Assembly (NCBI GenBank): GCA_032119595.1
Contig: JAUMBQ010000004.1
Location: 124,001 to 188,000 of the forward strand
Reading direction: 5' to 3'
From: JAGIBJ01 sp032119595
Lineage (GTDB): Bacteria; Actinomycetota; Thermoleophilia; Solirubrobacterales; Solirubrobacteraceae
DNA length: 64,000 bases
Below, in pieces: positions 1 through 8,717 of this stretch (positions are counted from its first letter, which is position 1; the number at the start of each line of letters is the position of its first letter). The notes beneath the pieces are model-generated. The model was not told the origin of the DNA. It made no database searches and saw nothing but the letters and a program-made list of their open reading frames with translations. A program made the position numbers and the translations under genes.

Positions 1-83
1 CACAGACGAAAGTCTTGGCCGTACTCGCGAGTGAGGTTCTCGGTCGCAGCGATGCATAGTCCCAGTGGCAGCCCTGCGCACCA

Positions 84-89
84 TAGGAT
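84..89 (+). promoter_or_regulatory. TANNNT -10 box of a leaderless hsdM mRNA
   Basis: TAGGAT lies 6 nt before the GTG of hsdM, with no Shine-Dalgarno sequence between. In actinobacteria this spacing places the transcription start on the first base of the start codon. The same layout recurs at several other genes in this window. Confidence 0.5.
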
Positions 90-95
90 CGCCCC

Positions 96-1664
96 GTGAT
101 CACCGGTGAACTCAAGTCGAAGATCGATCGCGTCTGGGATGCGTTCTGGTCGGGCGGGATCTCGAATCCGTTGGAGGTGATTGAACAGATCACGTACCTG
201 CTGTTCCTCAAGCGGATCGACACGGAATTTCTGCGGGCAGAGAACCGTCAGCGGCGCACCGGCGCGCCGATCGATGCAGTTGCGTATCCGACTGGCGTCG
301 ATGACCAAGGGCGCGATTTGGAGGAGGTGCGCTGGTCACGATTCCGGGAACTCGACACGGAGTCCATGTTCGATACCGTCGCGACGCGGGTGTTTCCTTG
401 GTTGCAAACGCTCGGTGGCGAAGGTTCGACCTACGCCCACCACATGAAGGGCGCGCGCTTCACCGTGCCGACGCCAGGCCTTTTGGATCGCGTCGTGCAG
501 ATGATCGACGAGCTGCCAACCGAGGAGCGCGACACTGGGGGCGACCTCTACGAGTACATGCTCAGCAAGATCGCAACCTCGGGCACCAACGGACAGTTCC
601 GCACGCCGCGTCACATCATCGAGCTGATGGTCTCGATGACTTCACCAGGCCCGGATGACGAGATCTGCGATCCGGCTTGTGGAACCGCCGGCTTCCTGGT
701 CGCGGCAGCAAAGCACCTGCGCGAGCAGTACCCAGACTTGCTGCACGACGAGCGGCAGCGCGAGCACTTCCACTCCAGCATGTTCCATGGCTACGACTTC
801 GATCCGACGATGCTGCGCGTCGGCTCGATGAACATGCTCCTGCACGGTGTTGAGCAGCCCGACATTCGCTATCGCGACTCCCTTGCTGAAGGCGCCAGCG
901 ACGAGGAGGGGCTCTACGACGTCATCCTCGCCAATCCGCCCTTCACAGGCAGCCTCGACTACGAATCGGTCTCAAAGGACCTGCAAGCCGTCGTGAGAAC
1001 CAAGAAGACGGAACTGCTTTTCGTAGCTCTGATTCTGCGGCTCCTCAAGCCCGGAGGCCAGGCGGCCGTGATCGTGCCCGACGGCGTGATGTTCGGGTCC
1101 TCCAAGGCGCACCGGACTCTGCGTCAGGAGATTGTCGACAAACACAGGCTCGACGCAGTCGTGAAGTTGCCAGCAGGCGTTTTCAAACCATACGCCGGTG
1201 TCTCGACCGCCATTCTCTTCTTCACCAACACGGCAAAGACCGGTGGTACTGAGGACGTGTGGTTCTACGACCTCGCCGCCGACGGCTTCAGCCTCGATGA
1301 CAAGCGCACGCCGCTCCTCGACGAGACGTTGCTCGGGACCTCGCCAGCGGAGTCGCTGAGCAGCGACCAGCACGCGAAGAACAACCTGCCCGAGGTGCTC
1401 GCGCGCTGGACCGAGTTCCGCGACGGCGGCGAACGCGAGCGCGCACGTACCGAGCAGAGCTTCACCGTGCCGGTCGACGAAATCCGCGCCCAGGACTACG
1501 ACCTCAGCATCGGCCGCTACAAAGAGATCGTCTACGACGAGATCGAGCACCGCGCGCCGAGCGAGATCTTCGACGACCTCGACGCACTCGAAGGCGAGAT
1601 TCAGCAGGGTCTGAACGACCTTAGGCAGCTATTGGCCGTCTCCGACTCGGACCCCTCGCGTTAA
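96..1664 (+). CDS. hsdM: Type I restriction-modification DNA methyltransferase subunit M (HsdM)
   Basis: This 522-residue protein is the adenine-N6 methyltransferase subunit of a type I restriction-modification complex; with HsdS it modifies host sites and it is also needed for restriction. An N-terminal helical HsdM domain (about 1-140) precedes the catalytic domain, with the SAM-binding motif DPACGTAGFL at about residue 192 and the catalytic NPPF at 280, the signature of N6-adenine methylases. The start is GTG, preceded by a leaderless-type -10 box rather than a ribosome binding site. hsdS begins 1 nt after the stop, so the genes are one operon. Length is normal and all motifs are intact, so it should be active. 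Confidence 0.96.
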   Translation: MITGELKSKIDRVWDAFWSGGISNPLEVIEQITYLLFLKRIDTEFLRAENRQRRTGAPIDAVAYPTGVDDQGRDLEEVRWSRFRELDTESMFDTVATRVFPWLQTLGGEGSTYAHHMKGARFTVPTPGLLDRVVQMIDELPTEERDTGGDLYEYMLSKIATSGTNGQFRTPRHIIELMVSMTSPGPDDEICDPACGTAGFLVAAAKHLREQYPDLLHDERQREHFHSSMFHGYDFDPTMLRVGSMNMLLHGVEQPDIRYRDSLAEGASDEEGLYDVILANPPFTGSLDYESVSKDLQAVVRTKKTELLFVALILRLLKPGGQAAVIVPDGVMFGSSKAHRTLRQEIVDKHRLDAVVKLPAGVFKPYAGVSTAILFFTNTAKTGGTEDVWFYDLAADGFSLDDKRTPLLDETLLGTSPAESLSSDQHAKNNLPEVLARWTEFRDGGERERARTEQSFTVPVDEIRAQDYDLSIGRYKEIVYDEIEHRAPSEIFDDLDALEGEIQQGLNDLRQLLAVSDSDPSR

Positions 1665-1665
1665 G

Positions 1666-2889
1666 TTGCTCACGCCTGGGATACCGCATGTGCCTATCGG
1701 TGAGTTTGCGGATGTTCAGCTCGGGAAGATGCTCGACGCCAGCCGTGAGACAGGCAATCACGCTCGGTCGTATCTCCGGAACGCCAACGTTCGCTGGTTC
1801 GGGTTCGATCTCGCCGATCTCGCTCAGATGGATTTCAGCGAGCAGGAGCGAAAGAAGTTCGCTCTCCGTCCAGGCGATGTCCTCGTTTGCGAGGGAGGCG
1901 AGCCAGGGCGGGCCGCGGTGTGGACAGAGCCGATCGCCGACTGCTACTTCCAGAAGGCACTGCACCGAGTACGCCTGGACCGCTCAAAGTGTCTTCCTGA
2001 GTACTTTGTGCGGGCGATGAGGGCCGAAGCCGCGAACGGCGGGATTGCGCGCCTAGCCACGTCGGCAACCATCGCTCATCTCACTCGTCAGAAACTCATT
2101 CAGCTTCGCCTACCCCTTCCGCCCGTCGACGAGCAGCGGAAGATCGCAGACGTGCTGGATCGCGCGGACTCGCTCCGCGCGAAGCGCCGCGAGGCTCTGA
2201 ACAGCCTCGACGAACTCATCGAGTCGATCCTTGATTCGACGTTGAATGGGCTTCCTGTCGCCCGTCGGGTGGCTGTTGGCGAAGTTGCCGTGGTTCGAAT
2301 CGGTCCGTTCGGGTCGCTCCTTCACAAGGAGGACTACGTCAGCGGGGGCGTCCCTCTGGTGAACCCTATGCACATTCTTGACGGTAGGATCAGGCCGGCA
2401 TCGACGGTGTCGGTCACAGCAGCGAAGTTCGAGGCCCTGCGGTCCTACGAGCTTCAGGTCGGCGATGTTGTCATGGGACGACGAGGCGAGATCGGACGCT
2501 GCGCTGAGGTTCGCGGCGACGAAGGTTTGCTTCTGTGTGGCACCGGAAGCATGCTTATCCGCCCGCGGCCGGAGCGAGCACTGCCCGCCTACTTGGCCGC
2601 GCTCTTTCGTAGTCGACCGGTGGTCGAACGCCTTACGCGGATGGCCAAAGGGACGACCATGCTGAACCTGAACTCCACGATCTTGGCGGGGCTTGAGGTA
2701 GACCTTCCTTGTATTGAGACTCAGCAGGGCTTCGTTCGCGCGACAACGGTAATCGGGGACATCCGGGCGCGAGAAGCGGCCCACCTCGACCTGCTGGACG
2801 AGCTCTTCGCGTCCCTGCAGCAGCGGGCGTTCCGGGGCGACTTGTTCTCGTCGCCGCTGCCGGCGGAGCTCGCTGATGCCGTCGCCTGA
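1666..2889 (+). CDS. hsdS: Type I restriction-modification specificity subunit S (HsdS)
   Basis: This 407-residue subunit recognises the bipartite DNA target for the HsdM/HsdR complex. Two target-recognition domains are visible, about residues 5-150 and 200-370. Each is followed by a conserved helical spacer: the first around LPPVDEQRKIADVLDRADSL (about 145-165), the second near the C-terminus with LLDELFASLQQRAFRGDL. The listed start is TTG, one base after the hsdM stop; a GTG at 1690 is an alternative that would remove 8 residues. It overlaps the start of hsdR by 14 nt, so translation is probably coupled. The two recognition domains differ clearly, which fits an asymmetric bipartite target. 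Confidence 0.93.
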   Translation: MLTPGIPHVPIGEFADVQLGKMLDASRETGNHARSYLRNANVRWFGFDLADLAQMDFSEQERKKFALRPGDVLVCEGGEPGRAAVWTEPIADCYFQKALHRVRLDRSKCLPEYFVRAMRAEAANGGIARLATSATIAHLTRQKLIQLRLPLPPVDEQRKIADVLDRADSLRAKRREALNSLDELIESILDSTLNGLPVARRVAVGEVAVVRIGPFGSLLHKEDYVSGGVPLVNPMHILDGRIRPASTVSVTAAKFEALRSYELQVGDVVMGRRGEIGRCAEVRGDEGLLLCGTGSMLIRPRPERALPAYLAALFRSRPVVERLTRMAKGTTMLNLNSTILAGLEVDLPCIETQQGFVRATTVIGDIRAREAAHLDLLDELFASLQQRAFRGDLFSSPLPAELADAVA

Positions 2890-5800
2890 GGCGCTGCCTC
2901 CATCGAACTTCGCGTTCCTCGTTGAAGAGCGGCGGGACTTCTATCGGCGTGCGCGCGAGGTCGAGCGGCGCGTGTTTATCGACCCGCGCGCGGCCTGCGT
3001 CGAGGGGCGGATCACGTTGGAGGAGATCGTCCGCTGGCTTTACGAGATCAACCCCGACCTCCAGGAGCCCTACCGCTCCGACCTATCCGCGCGGCTCTCG
3101 GAACCGACCTTCAAGGCCCTCGTCGGCGGGACCATCCTTGAGAAGGCGCAGCTCATCCGCGGACATGGCAATCGTGCCGCCCACGACGGTCGCGTCGCGG
3201 TCAACGAGCGGGCGTCGCTCGCCGTCGTCCGCGAGCTGTTTCACGTGCTGGTGTGGGTCGCGACGGCGTACAACACTGACCGCGCCAACCTCGAAGGGCT
3301 CGCCTTCAATGTCGACCTGATTCCGCGGCCGCGGACCGCCGAGGAGCGCGCCAAGGCGATCCAGCTCTCTCGGGAGAAGCTGAAGGAACTCCAGGAGGCG
3401 CAAGACGCGCGCGAGCGAGAACTCAACGAACTCCGCGACAAGAACGCGCTCCTGGACGCGAAGCTCGCAGAGGTGCAGGCCGAGGTCGCCAAGCTCGCGG
3501 CGATCAAAGCTGCGAACGACGCACGCCCCGTCTCGCACGACTGGGACGAGGCCACGACCCGCAGTGAAACGATCGATCTTCTCCTGGCCGAAGCCGGCTG
3601 GGATGCCGGCGCCCCGGGCGCGACTGAAGTCGAGGTCGACGAGATGCCTCGCCGGAGTGGCGGCGGAGTCGGCAAGGGCTACGTCGACTACGTGCTCTGG
3701 GGCGATGACGGTGCGCCGCTCGCGCTCGTCGAAGCGAAGGCGGCCCGCCACAGCCCCGAGCAGGGCAAGCAGCAGGCGAAGCTCTATGCCGATCGGCTCG
3801 ACGCCCGCTTCAGGCAGCGGCCGATCATCTACTACAGCAACGGCTACGACCATTGGATGTGGGACGACACCGTCCACGCGCCGCGGTCCGTTGCCGGGTT
3901 CCGCACCAAAGCTGAACTTCAGAGCCTCATTCAGCGACGCGCCGCAGGGAAGCCGCTCGCCAGCGTCGCGACAAACACCGGTATCGCCGATCGCGCCTAC
4001 CAGGAGCGGGCCATCCGGAGCGTCTGCGCTGCCTTCGAACGGCAGGAACGCGGGGTGCTGCTGGTGATGGCGACGGGCACCGGAAAGACGCGCACCGTGA
4101 TCGCGCTGACCGACGTGCTCATGCGCGCTGGAGTGGTGAAGCGCGCGCTCTTCCTCGCTGACCGCCAGGCACTCGTGAAGCAGGCGACGAAAGCCTTCAA
4201 GGTGCACCTGCCGCAGGTCGCGACGGTCAACCTGCTCGACGTCGGTGATCGCGATCAGGAGGCGCGGGTTTACACGTCGACCTACCAGACCATGATTGGC
4301 CTGATCGGCGAGGGCCGGGCGGGCGAAAAGCGGCGGTTCGGGCCTGGTGCATTTGACCTCGTGATCGTCGACGAGGCTCACCGCTCGATCTACAAGAAGT
4401 ACGGGGCGCTCTTCACCTACTTCGACGCGCTCCTCGTCGGGCTTACCGCGACCCCACGCAACGAGATCCACCGCGATACGTACCGCGTGTTCGGCCTGGA
4501 GGCGGGCGTTCCGACCGATCAGTATGGCCTTGCCGAGGCCGTCGACGAGGGCTACCTGGTGCCGCCGTCAGCCGTCGACGTGCCGGTCAAGTTCGCTCGC
4601 GAAGGCGTGAAGTACGCCGATCTGAGCGAGGACGAGCGCGAGCAGTGGGAGGAGGTCGAATGGGACGAGGACGGCCTGATTCCCGAGGAAGTCACCGCGA
4701 CCGACGTGAACGCCAAGCTCTACAACGCGGACACCGTCGACAAGGTCCTGGAAGTCCTCATGGAGCGTGGGGAGTACGTCGAAGGCGGGGATCGGCTCGG
4801 CAAGACGATCATCTTCGCCAAGAACCAGCGGCACGCCGAGTTCATCGTCCAGCGCTTCGACCATCACTACCCGCACCTCGCGGGCCGGTTCGCGCGGGTC
4901 ATCACCCACGGCGTTGCGCACGCGCAAGACCTCATCGAAGAGTTCTCGACGCCCAAGAGCGACATGCGGATTGCGGTCTCCGTTGACATGCTCGACACCG
5001 GGATCGACATTCCAGAGGTGCTGAACCTCGTGTTCTTCAAGGTGGTGCGGTCATCGACGAAGTTCTGGCAGATGGTCGGGCGCGGCACGCGCCTCTGCCC
5101 GGACCTCCTCGGCGAAGGCAAAGACAAACACCGGTTCCTCGTGTTCGACGTATGCGCGAACCTCGACTTCTTCGATCTCGATCTGCCTCCGGTTGAGGCG
5201 TCGCCTGCCCGCCCGTTGCGCCAGCGGATCTTTGAAGCGCGCGTCGACCTCATCGAGCTGCTCGACGAATCCGCGGATGGGCTCGAAGCGACGAGGGCGG
5301 TGCGAGATGGCGTCGCGGCCGGTCTCCGCGGAGAGATCGCCGCGATGCCCCGTGACAACTTCCTCGTGCGCCCGCACCTGCGCGCCGTCGAGCGCTTCGC
5401 CGAGCCCGACGCGTGGAAGCGGATCGCTGCCGATGATGCACTCGATCTCAAAGATCACCTCGCATCGTTGCCAACCGCGGTCGCTGATCGTGACGAGGCC
5501 GCCAAGCGCTTTGACTTGCTGACGCTCCATCTTCAGCGCAGCACGCTGCGGCCCGAGCCCCGCGATGTCAGGCGCCGCGAGCAGGTGCAGCAGATCGCGG
5601 CGGCCTTGCTCGACCAGACCGGCGTCCCGGCAATTGCGAAGCAGACCGAGACCCTGACGGACCTCGCGAGCGATACGTGGTGGGACGACGTGACGATTCC
5701 GCTGCTGGAGCACGCGCGCCAGCGGGTCCGCGATCTCGTGCGGCTCGTGCAGTCGTCGCGCCGCGCGGTCGTCTTCACCGACTTCGCGGACGACCTCGGC

Positions 5801-6340
5801 GAGGTCGTCGGGCGCGACATGCCGCGCCTTCCAGGCGCTTCGGACTACGTGCGCTTTCAGGAAAAGGTGCACCTCTTCCTCCGCGCCTACGAGAACGAAC
5901 TCGTGCTCATCAAGCTCCGGCGCAACCAGCCGCTGACCAAGCAGGATCTCGAACGCCTCCGTGATCTCATGCTCGAGTTCGGCGTTGGCTCCCGCGAAGA
6001 CGTGCAGCGCGCCTCTGACGCCGCCCATGGGCTCGGGCTCTTCATTCGCAGCCTCGTCGGTCTCGAAGAACTCGCCGCCCGCGACGCCGTCAACGAGTTC
6101 ATCGCCGGTCGAACCCTCACCGCCAATCAGCTCCGATTCCTCGACGAGATCGTCAAGTCCCTCACCCGCAACGGCGTCGTGGAACCAAGCGCCCTCTTCG
6201 ACTCGCCCTTCTCCGAGTACGCACCCACTGGCCCCGACGAACTCTTTGAGGAAGCCGAACTCATCGATCTCTTCGATGTGCTGAAGCGCGTGCGCCGCAA
6301 CGCCGCGCCGGGCGAGGGTGAAAGCGGTCGCGCGGCCTAA
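2876..6340 (+). CDS. hsdR: Type I restriction endonuclease subunit R (HsdR)
   Basis: This 1154-residue motor and nuclease subunit translocates and cuts unmodified DNA. The order is an N-terminal DUF4145-like helical domain (about 1-130), a coiled coil (about 150-205), an HsdR_N PD-(D/E)XK-type nuclease domain (about 215-340, with ALVEAKAAR as the E-x-K strand), and an SF2 helicase core. The helicase has Walker A GTGKT at 401-405, DEAH at 499-502, the TATPR motif III and QMVGRGTRL as motif VI; an EcoEI-like C-terminal domain follows. ATG lies inside the end of hsdS. All catalytic motifs are present. A convergent nuclease-like gene ends 53 nt downstream. Confidence 0.95.
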   Translation: MPSPEALPPSNFAFLVEERRDFYRRAREVERRVFIDPRAACVEGRITLEEIVRWLYEINPDLQEPYRSDLSARLSEPTFKALVGGTILEKAQLIRGHGNRAAHDGRVAVNERASLAVVRELFHVLVWVATAYNTDRANLEGLAFNVDLIPRPRTAEERAKAIQLSREKLKELQEAQDARERELNELRDKNALLDAKLAEVQAEVAKLAAIKAANDARPVSHDWDEATTRSETIDLLLAEAGWDAGAPGATEVEVDEMPRRSGGGVGKGYVDYVLWGDDGAPLALVEAKAARHSPEQGKQQAKLYADRLDARFRQRPIIYYSNGYDHWMWDDTVHAPRSVAGFRTKAELQSLIQRRAAGKPLASVATNTGIADRAYQERAIRSVCAAFERQERGVLLVMATGTGKTRTVIALTDVLMRAGVVKRALFLADRQALVKQATKAFKVHLPQVATVNLLDVGDRDQEARVYTSTYQTMIGLIGEGRAGEKRRFGPGAFDLVIVDEAHRSIYKKYGALFTYFDALLVGLTATPRNEIHRDTYRVFGLEAGVPTDQYGLAEAVDEGYLVPPSAVDVPVKFAREGVKYADLSEDEREQWEEVEWDEDGLIPEEVTATDVNAKLYNADTVDKVLEVLMERGEYVEGGDRLGKTIIFAKNQRHAEFIVQRFDHHYPHLAGRFARVITHGVAHAQDLIEEFSTPKSDMRIAVSVDMLDTGIDIPEVLNLVFFKVVRSSTKFWQMVGRGTRLCPDLLGEGKDKHRFLVFDVCANLDFFDLDLPPVEASPARPLRQRIFEARVDLIELLDESADGLEATRAVRDGVAAGLRGEIAAMPRDNFLVRPHLRAVERFAEPDAWKRIAADDALDLKDHLASLPTAVADRDEAAKRFDLLTLHLQRSTLRPEPRDVRRREQVQQIAAALLDQTGVPAIAKQTETLTDLASDTWWDDVTIPLLEHARQRVRDLVRLVQSSRRAVVFTDFADDLGEVVGRDMPRLPGASDYVRFQEKVHLFLRAYENELVLIKLRRNQPLTKQDLERLRDLMLEFGVGSREDVQRASDAAHGLGLFIRSLVGLEELAARDAVNEFIAGRTLTANQLRFLDEIVKSLTRNGVVEPSALFDSPFSEYAPTGPDELFEEAELIDLFDVLKRVRRNAAPGEGESGRAA

Positions 6341-6392
6341 CGGACGGACATCGAATGATCGACTACCGACGTGCGCGCTTCGGCGTCTCGTC

Positions 6393-7349
6393 TCACCCTG
6401 TCTGGTCCAGCGCGAGGTCGAGCCATCCCCGGATGCGAGGGGGCACGACGGTCGGGAATTCACGAGTGAACTGGGCCAGCTCCTCCGTCGTGATCAGGTG
6501 ATCCGCGCCGACATCGCCGTTATATCCGCCGCAGGTTGCATAGGCGAAAAGCCTCCGCGGTTCGTTCCCGGCGGCAAGCCGTAGCTGCTCAAGGTCGACG
6601 TGAGCATCCCCGGTCTTCACCTGCAAGATGATGGGCGGCTCTCCGTCCCGTGACAGCAAGGTGCCTTCGATGACGGGAGTGCTCCGAGAATGCGTGCTGG
6701 GAAGCAGCACTACGTTCTGCGTGACCTGAAGCCACGCGAACACGAGGTCCTCGACGTCAAATGGAGCGAGCACCTTCTCTATTACCTCGGAGCGAGTCTT
6801 GTCGAGCGGCTCCGGAGCTTCGCCGTGCCCGATTGCCCAGAGGACGGGCGTATACCCGATTGTCGCCTCATCGTGAATCCGCGAGAAGCTGGACTGTCGC
6901 CCGATGAACGAACGAATGACGCCAGCCGGAACTTGGATTTCGGTCAGCGGCACGGGCAACCACTCAACGCCGCGAACCTGGTGGATATCGACGGCGCGCG
7001 CAACCTCGTCGTTCTCGTATCGATACGGACCTGAGAACCGTCCGAGCCGGTACAGCCCAAGCTGGTCGCGAACCCAGATGAAGTCGCCGTCGATTACGTC
7101 ATCCGCGAAGCGGCGGACCGTCGCGGCGCTGCCTTTGCCCCAGTCCGGGCGGGCTTGGATCGCGGCGATGACTTCGCCAGCGGGCGCACCTGAAGCGACT
7201 TCATTGACTCCCCAGCCGATCCCGACCCGATTGTGCTCGAAGCAGTGCGTCTCTTGCTTGCCGTGGTCGACGCCTTTCTTGGTCGACCTCAGCTTTGTTC
7301 GCCACACCGTCGCGGCCAGCGGACCTGGCGTGGTCTCCGGGGTGGTCAT
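6393..7349 (-). CDS. Predicted PD-(D/E)XK restriction endonuclease-like protein
   Basis: This 318-residue protein has two recognisable parts. Residues about 13-140 resemble small base-reading modules seen at the N-terminus of type IV or Mrr-like enzymes (GIGWGV, then FADDVIDGDFIWVRD and LYRLGRFSGPYRYE). The C-terminal half carries a PD-(D/E)XK-like core, with VIEGTLLSRDG followed by IILQVKTG as the presumed acid and Q-x-K strand. I chose the ATG at 7349; the frame remains open to a TTG at 7385. It points towards the type I system and is divergent from ietA. A modification-dependent nuclease or an accessory of the restriction system is an inference; substrate unknown. Confidence 0.55.
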   Translation of the reverse strand: MTTPETTPGPLAATVWRTKLRSTKKGVDHGKQETHCFEHNRVGIGWGVNEVASGAPAGEVIAAIQARPDWGKGSAATVRRFADDVIDGDFIWVRDQLGLYRLGRFSGPYRYENDEVARAVDIHQVRGVEWLPVPLTEIQVPAGVIRSFIGRQSSFSRIHDEATIGYTPVLWAIGHGEAPEPLDKTRSEVIEKVLAPFDVEDLVFAWLQVTQNVVLLPSTHSRSTPVIEGTLLSRDGEPPIILQVKTGDAHVDLEQLRLAAGNEPRRLFAYATCGGYNGDVGADHLITTEELAQFTREFPTVVPPRIRGWLDLALDQTG

Positions 7350-7423
7350 CTTCGTTGCTCTCCCAGCTCGGGGCCTAGCGGGCAATTGTATCCGTACGAT
7401 CCGGTGCGGCTCGAAGGAACCGT

Positions 7424-7448
7424 GACGCCTTAGCGAGCGTAAGGCGTC
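7424..7448. promoter_or_regulatory. Inverted repeat in the divergent promoter region
   Basis: GACGCCTTA (7424-7432) and TAAGGCGTC (7440-7448) form a perfect 9-bp inverted repeat with a 7-nt centre. It sits between the divergent nuclease-like gene and ietA, so it is better read as an operator than as a terminator; no T tract follows on either strand. Confidence 0.4.
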
Positions 7449-7488
7449 CTCCTACCGCCATGGCGTTCCGCCGCGCCGCCACACCGCG

Positions 7489-7494
7489 TACCCT
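7489..7494 (+). promoter_or_regulatory. TANNNT -10 box of ietA
   Basis: TACCCT lies 6 nt before the ATG of ietA with no ribosome binding site, consistent with a leaderless transcript. Confidence 0.45.
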
Positions 7495-7500
7495 CTCGCC

Positions 7501-8499
7501 ATGTCCCGCAGTGACCTCCTGAAGCGCATGCTGGCGAGCTACCAGCAGGGGGACGACGACTCGTTCCGGGCGGCAGCGGGCGAGGTCATCGACGACGAGC
7601 GTCGAAAGCACCATCGACTACTTGCAGATGAGCTGGAGACGATCATGTCCACAAGGAGCCGAGGCAGCAGCACTGAGCCGATGAAGCTTTCGTCGCTGCG
7701 GCCGCTTCCGACCGCCCGCGACGACGCGCCGCTTGTGGAGCTGCTCAGCCCGCGACGTGATCTCAGCTCTCAGATTCTGCGACCGGAGACGGCTCGCGTT
7801 CTCCAGGACATCGCTGAGGAGCGTCGTCGCGGGGCTGAACTGCGGTCGCATGGTCTGCAGCCTGTGCGCATGGCGCTGTTCGTTGGGCCCCCAGGCACCG
7901 GAAAGACGACATCGGCGGAGGCGCTCGCTGGCGAACTCGGCGTTCCACTCGCTCGGGTGCACGTGCCGAGCGTGGTGTCGTCGCTCCTTGGCGACACCGC
8001 CAAGAACCTCGCGGCGATCTTTGATGCCTGCCGCGAAGAGCCATGGGTGCTCGTGTTCGATGAGTTCGACGCACTCGGTCGCGAGCGCTCCGACGCCAGC
8101 GAGCACGGAGAACTCAAACGGCTCGTCACGACCTTCCTTCAGTTGCTCGACGAGTACCACGGGCCCGCGCTCGTCATCGCGGCGACAAACCACCCAGCGA
8201 TGCTCGACCACGCGGTCTGGCGGCGGTTCGATGAGGTTGTAGCGTTCCGAAACCCGACGCAGAAAGAGACTGAACGTCAGGTGCGGCGACTCTTCCGCCG
8301 GATGCAGCTGGACGCGCAACCCGTCGAAGTAGCCCGCACCCTCCGAGGTCTTTCGCAGGCCGAGGTTGAAATGGTCTGCCAGTCCGCTATGAAGCGTGTT
8401 GTGTTGCGCGGGGAGCAAGTCGTCGGGGAAGCGGATATCGCAGCATCCGCCCGGCGTATGCAGGAGCGGACATCGACGATCCGCAGCTTCCGGGCCTAG
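7501..8499 (+). CDS. ietA: AAA+ ATPase of an IetAS-type defence pair
   Basis: This 332-residue AAA+ ATPase has an N-terminal helical region (about 1-100) with a basic middle, then an ATPase core with GPPGTGKT at 129-136, Walker B VLVFDEFD ending at 190, a sensor-1 region AATNHPAML, and an AAA lid (LRGLSQAEVEMVCQSAMKRV). Architecture and size match IetA, the ATPase partner of the subtilisin-like protease IetS; the IetAS pair is a known anti-phage system. The protease follows directly: its reading frame, in homologous-looking form, overlaps the 3' end of this gene. The ATPase presumably controls or presents substrate to the protease; that role is inferred. Confidence 0.85.
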   Translation: MSRSDLLKRMLASYQQGDDDSFRAAAGEVIDDERRKHHRLLADELETIMSTRSRGSSTEPMKLSSLRPLPTARDDAPLVELLSPRRDLSSQILRPETARVLQDIAEERRRGAELRSHGLQPVRMALFVGPPGTGKTTSAEALAGELGVPLARVHVPSVVSSLLGDTAKNLAAIFDACREEPWVLVFDEFDALGRERSDASEHGELKRLVTTFLQLLDEYHGPALVIAATNHPAMLDHAVWRRFDEVVAFRNPTQKETERQVRRLFRRMQLDAQPVEVARTLRGLSQAEVEMVCQSAMKRVVLRGEQVVGEADIAASARRMQERTSTIRSFRA

Positions 8500-8717
8500 G
8501 CCCACCGCCGCTCGAGCACCTCGGCCTTCCTCGAGTCGAGGTCGTCGATCGCAAAGCGCGCAAGGGCTTTTCTCGGAAGCGCCGGCACCCAGACCACGTC
8601 GCCCACGGCGAGGCGCTGCGGAAGCGAATCGATCAGCTTCTGGAATCACTGCCAGAGGTCTCCTCCGACCTCACCGTCGACCCGCGCGCGATTCTGGTTC
8701 TCGAGACCGAAGGACCA
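8472..8717 (+). other. Coding-like N-terminal extension of ietS without a canonical start
   Basis: The ietS frame is open upstream of its first GTG (8718) back to a TGA at 8367, and the encoded peptide from about 8472 looks genuine: it contains LGLPRVEVVD, then KARKGFSRKRRHPDHV, then an amphipathic helix EALRKRIDQLLESL, as expected for a subtilase N-terminal region. No ATG, GTG or TTG occurs in that stretch. An AGGAG (8462-8466) lies 5 nt before an ATC at 8472. Possibilities are a non-canonical ATC start, a mutated start codon, -1 frameshifting from the end of ietA, or sequence error. Confidence 0.6.
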
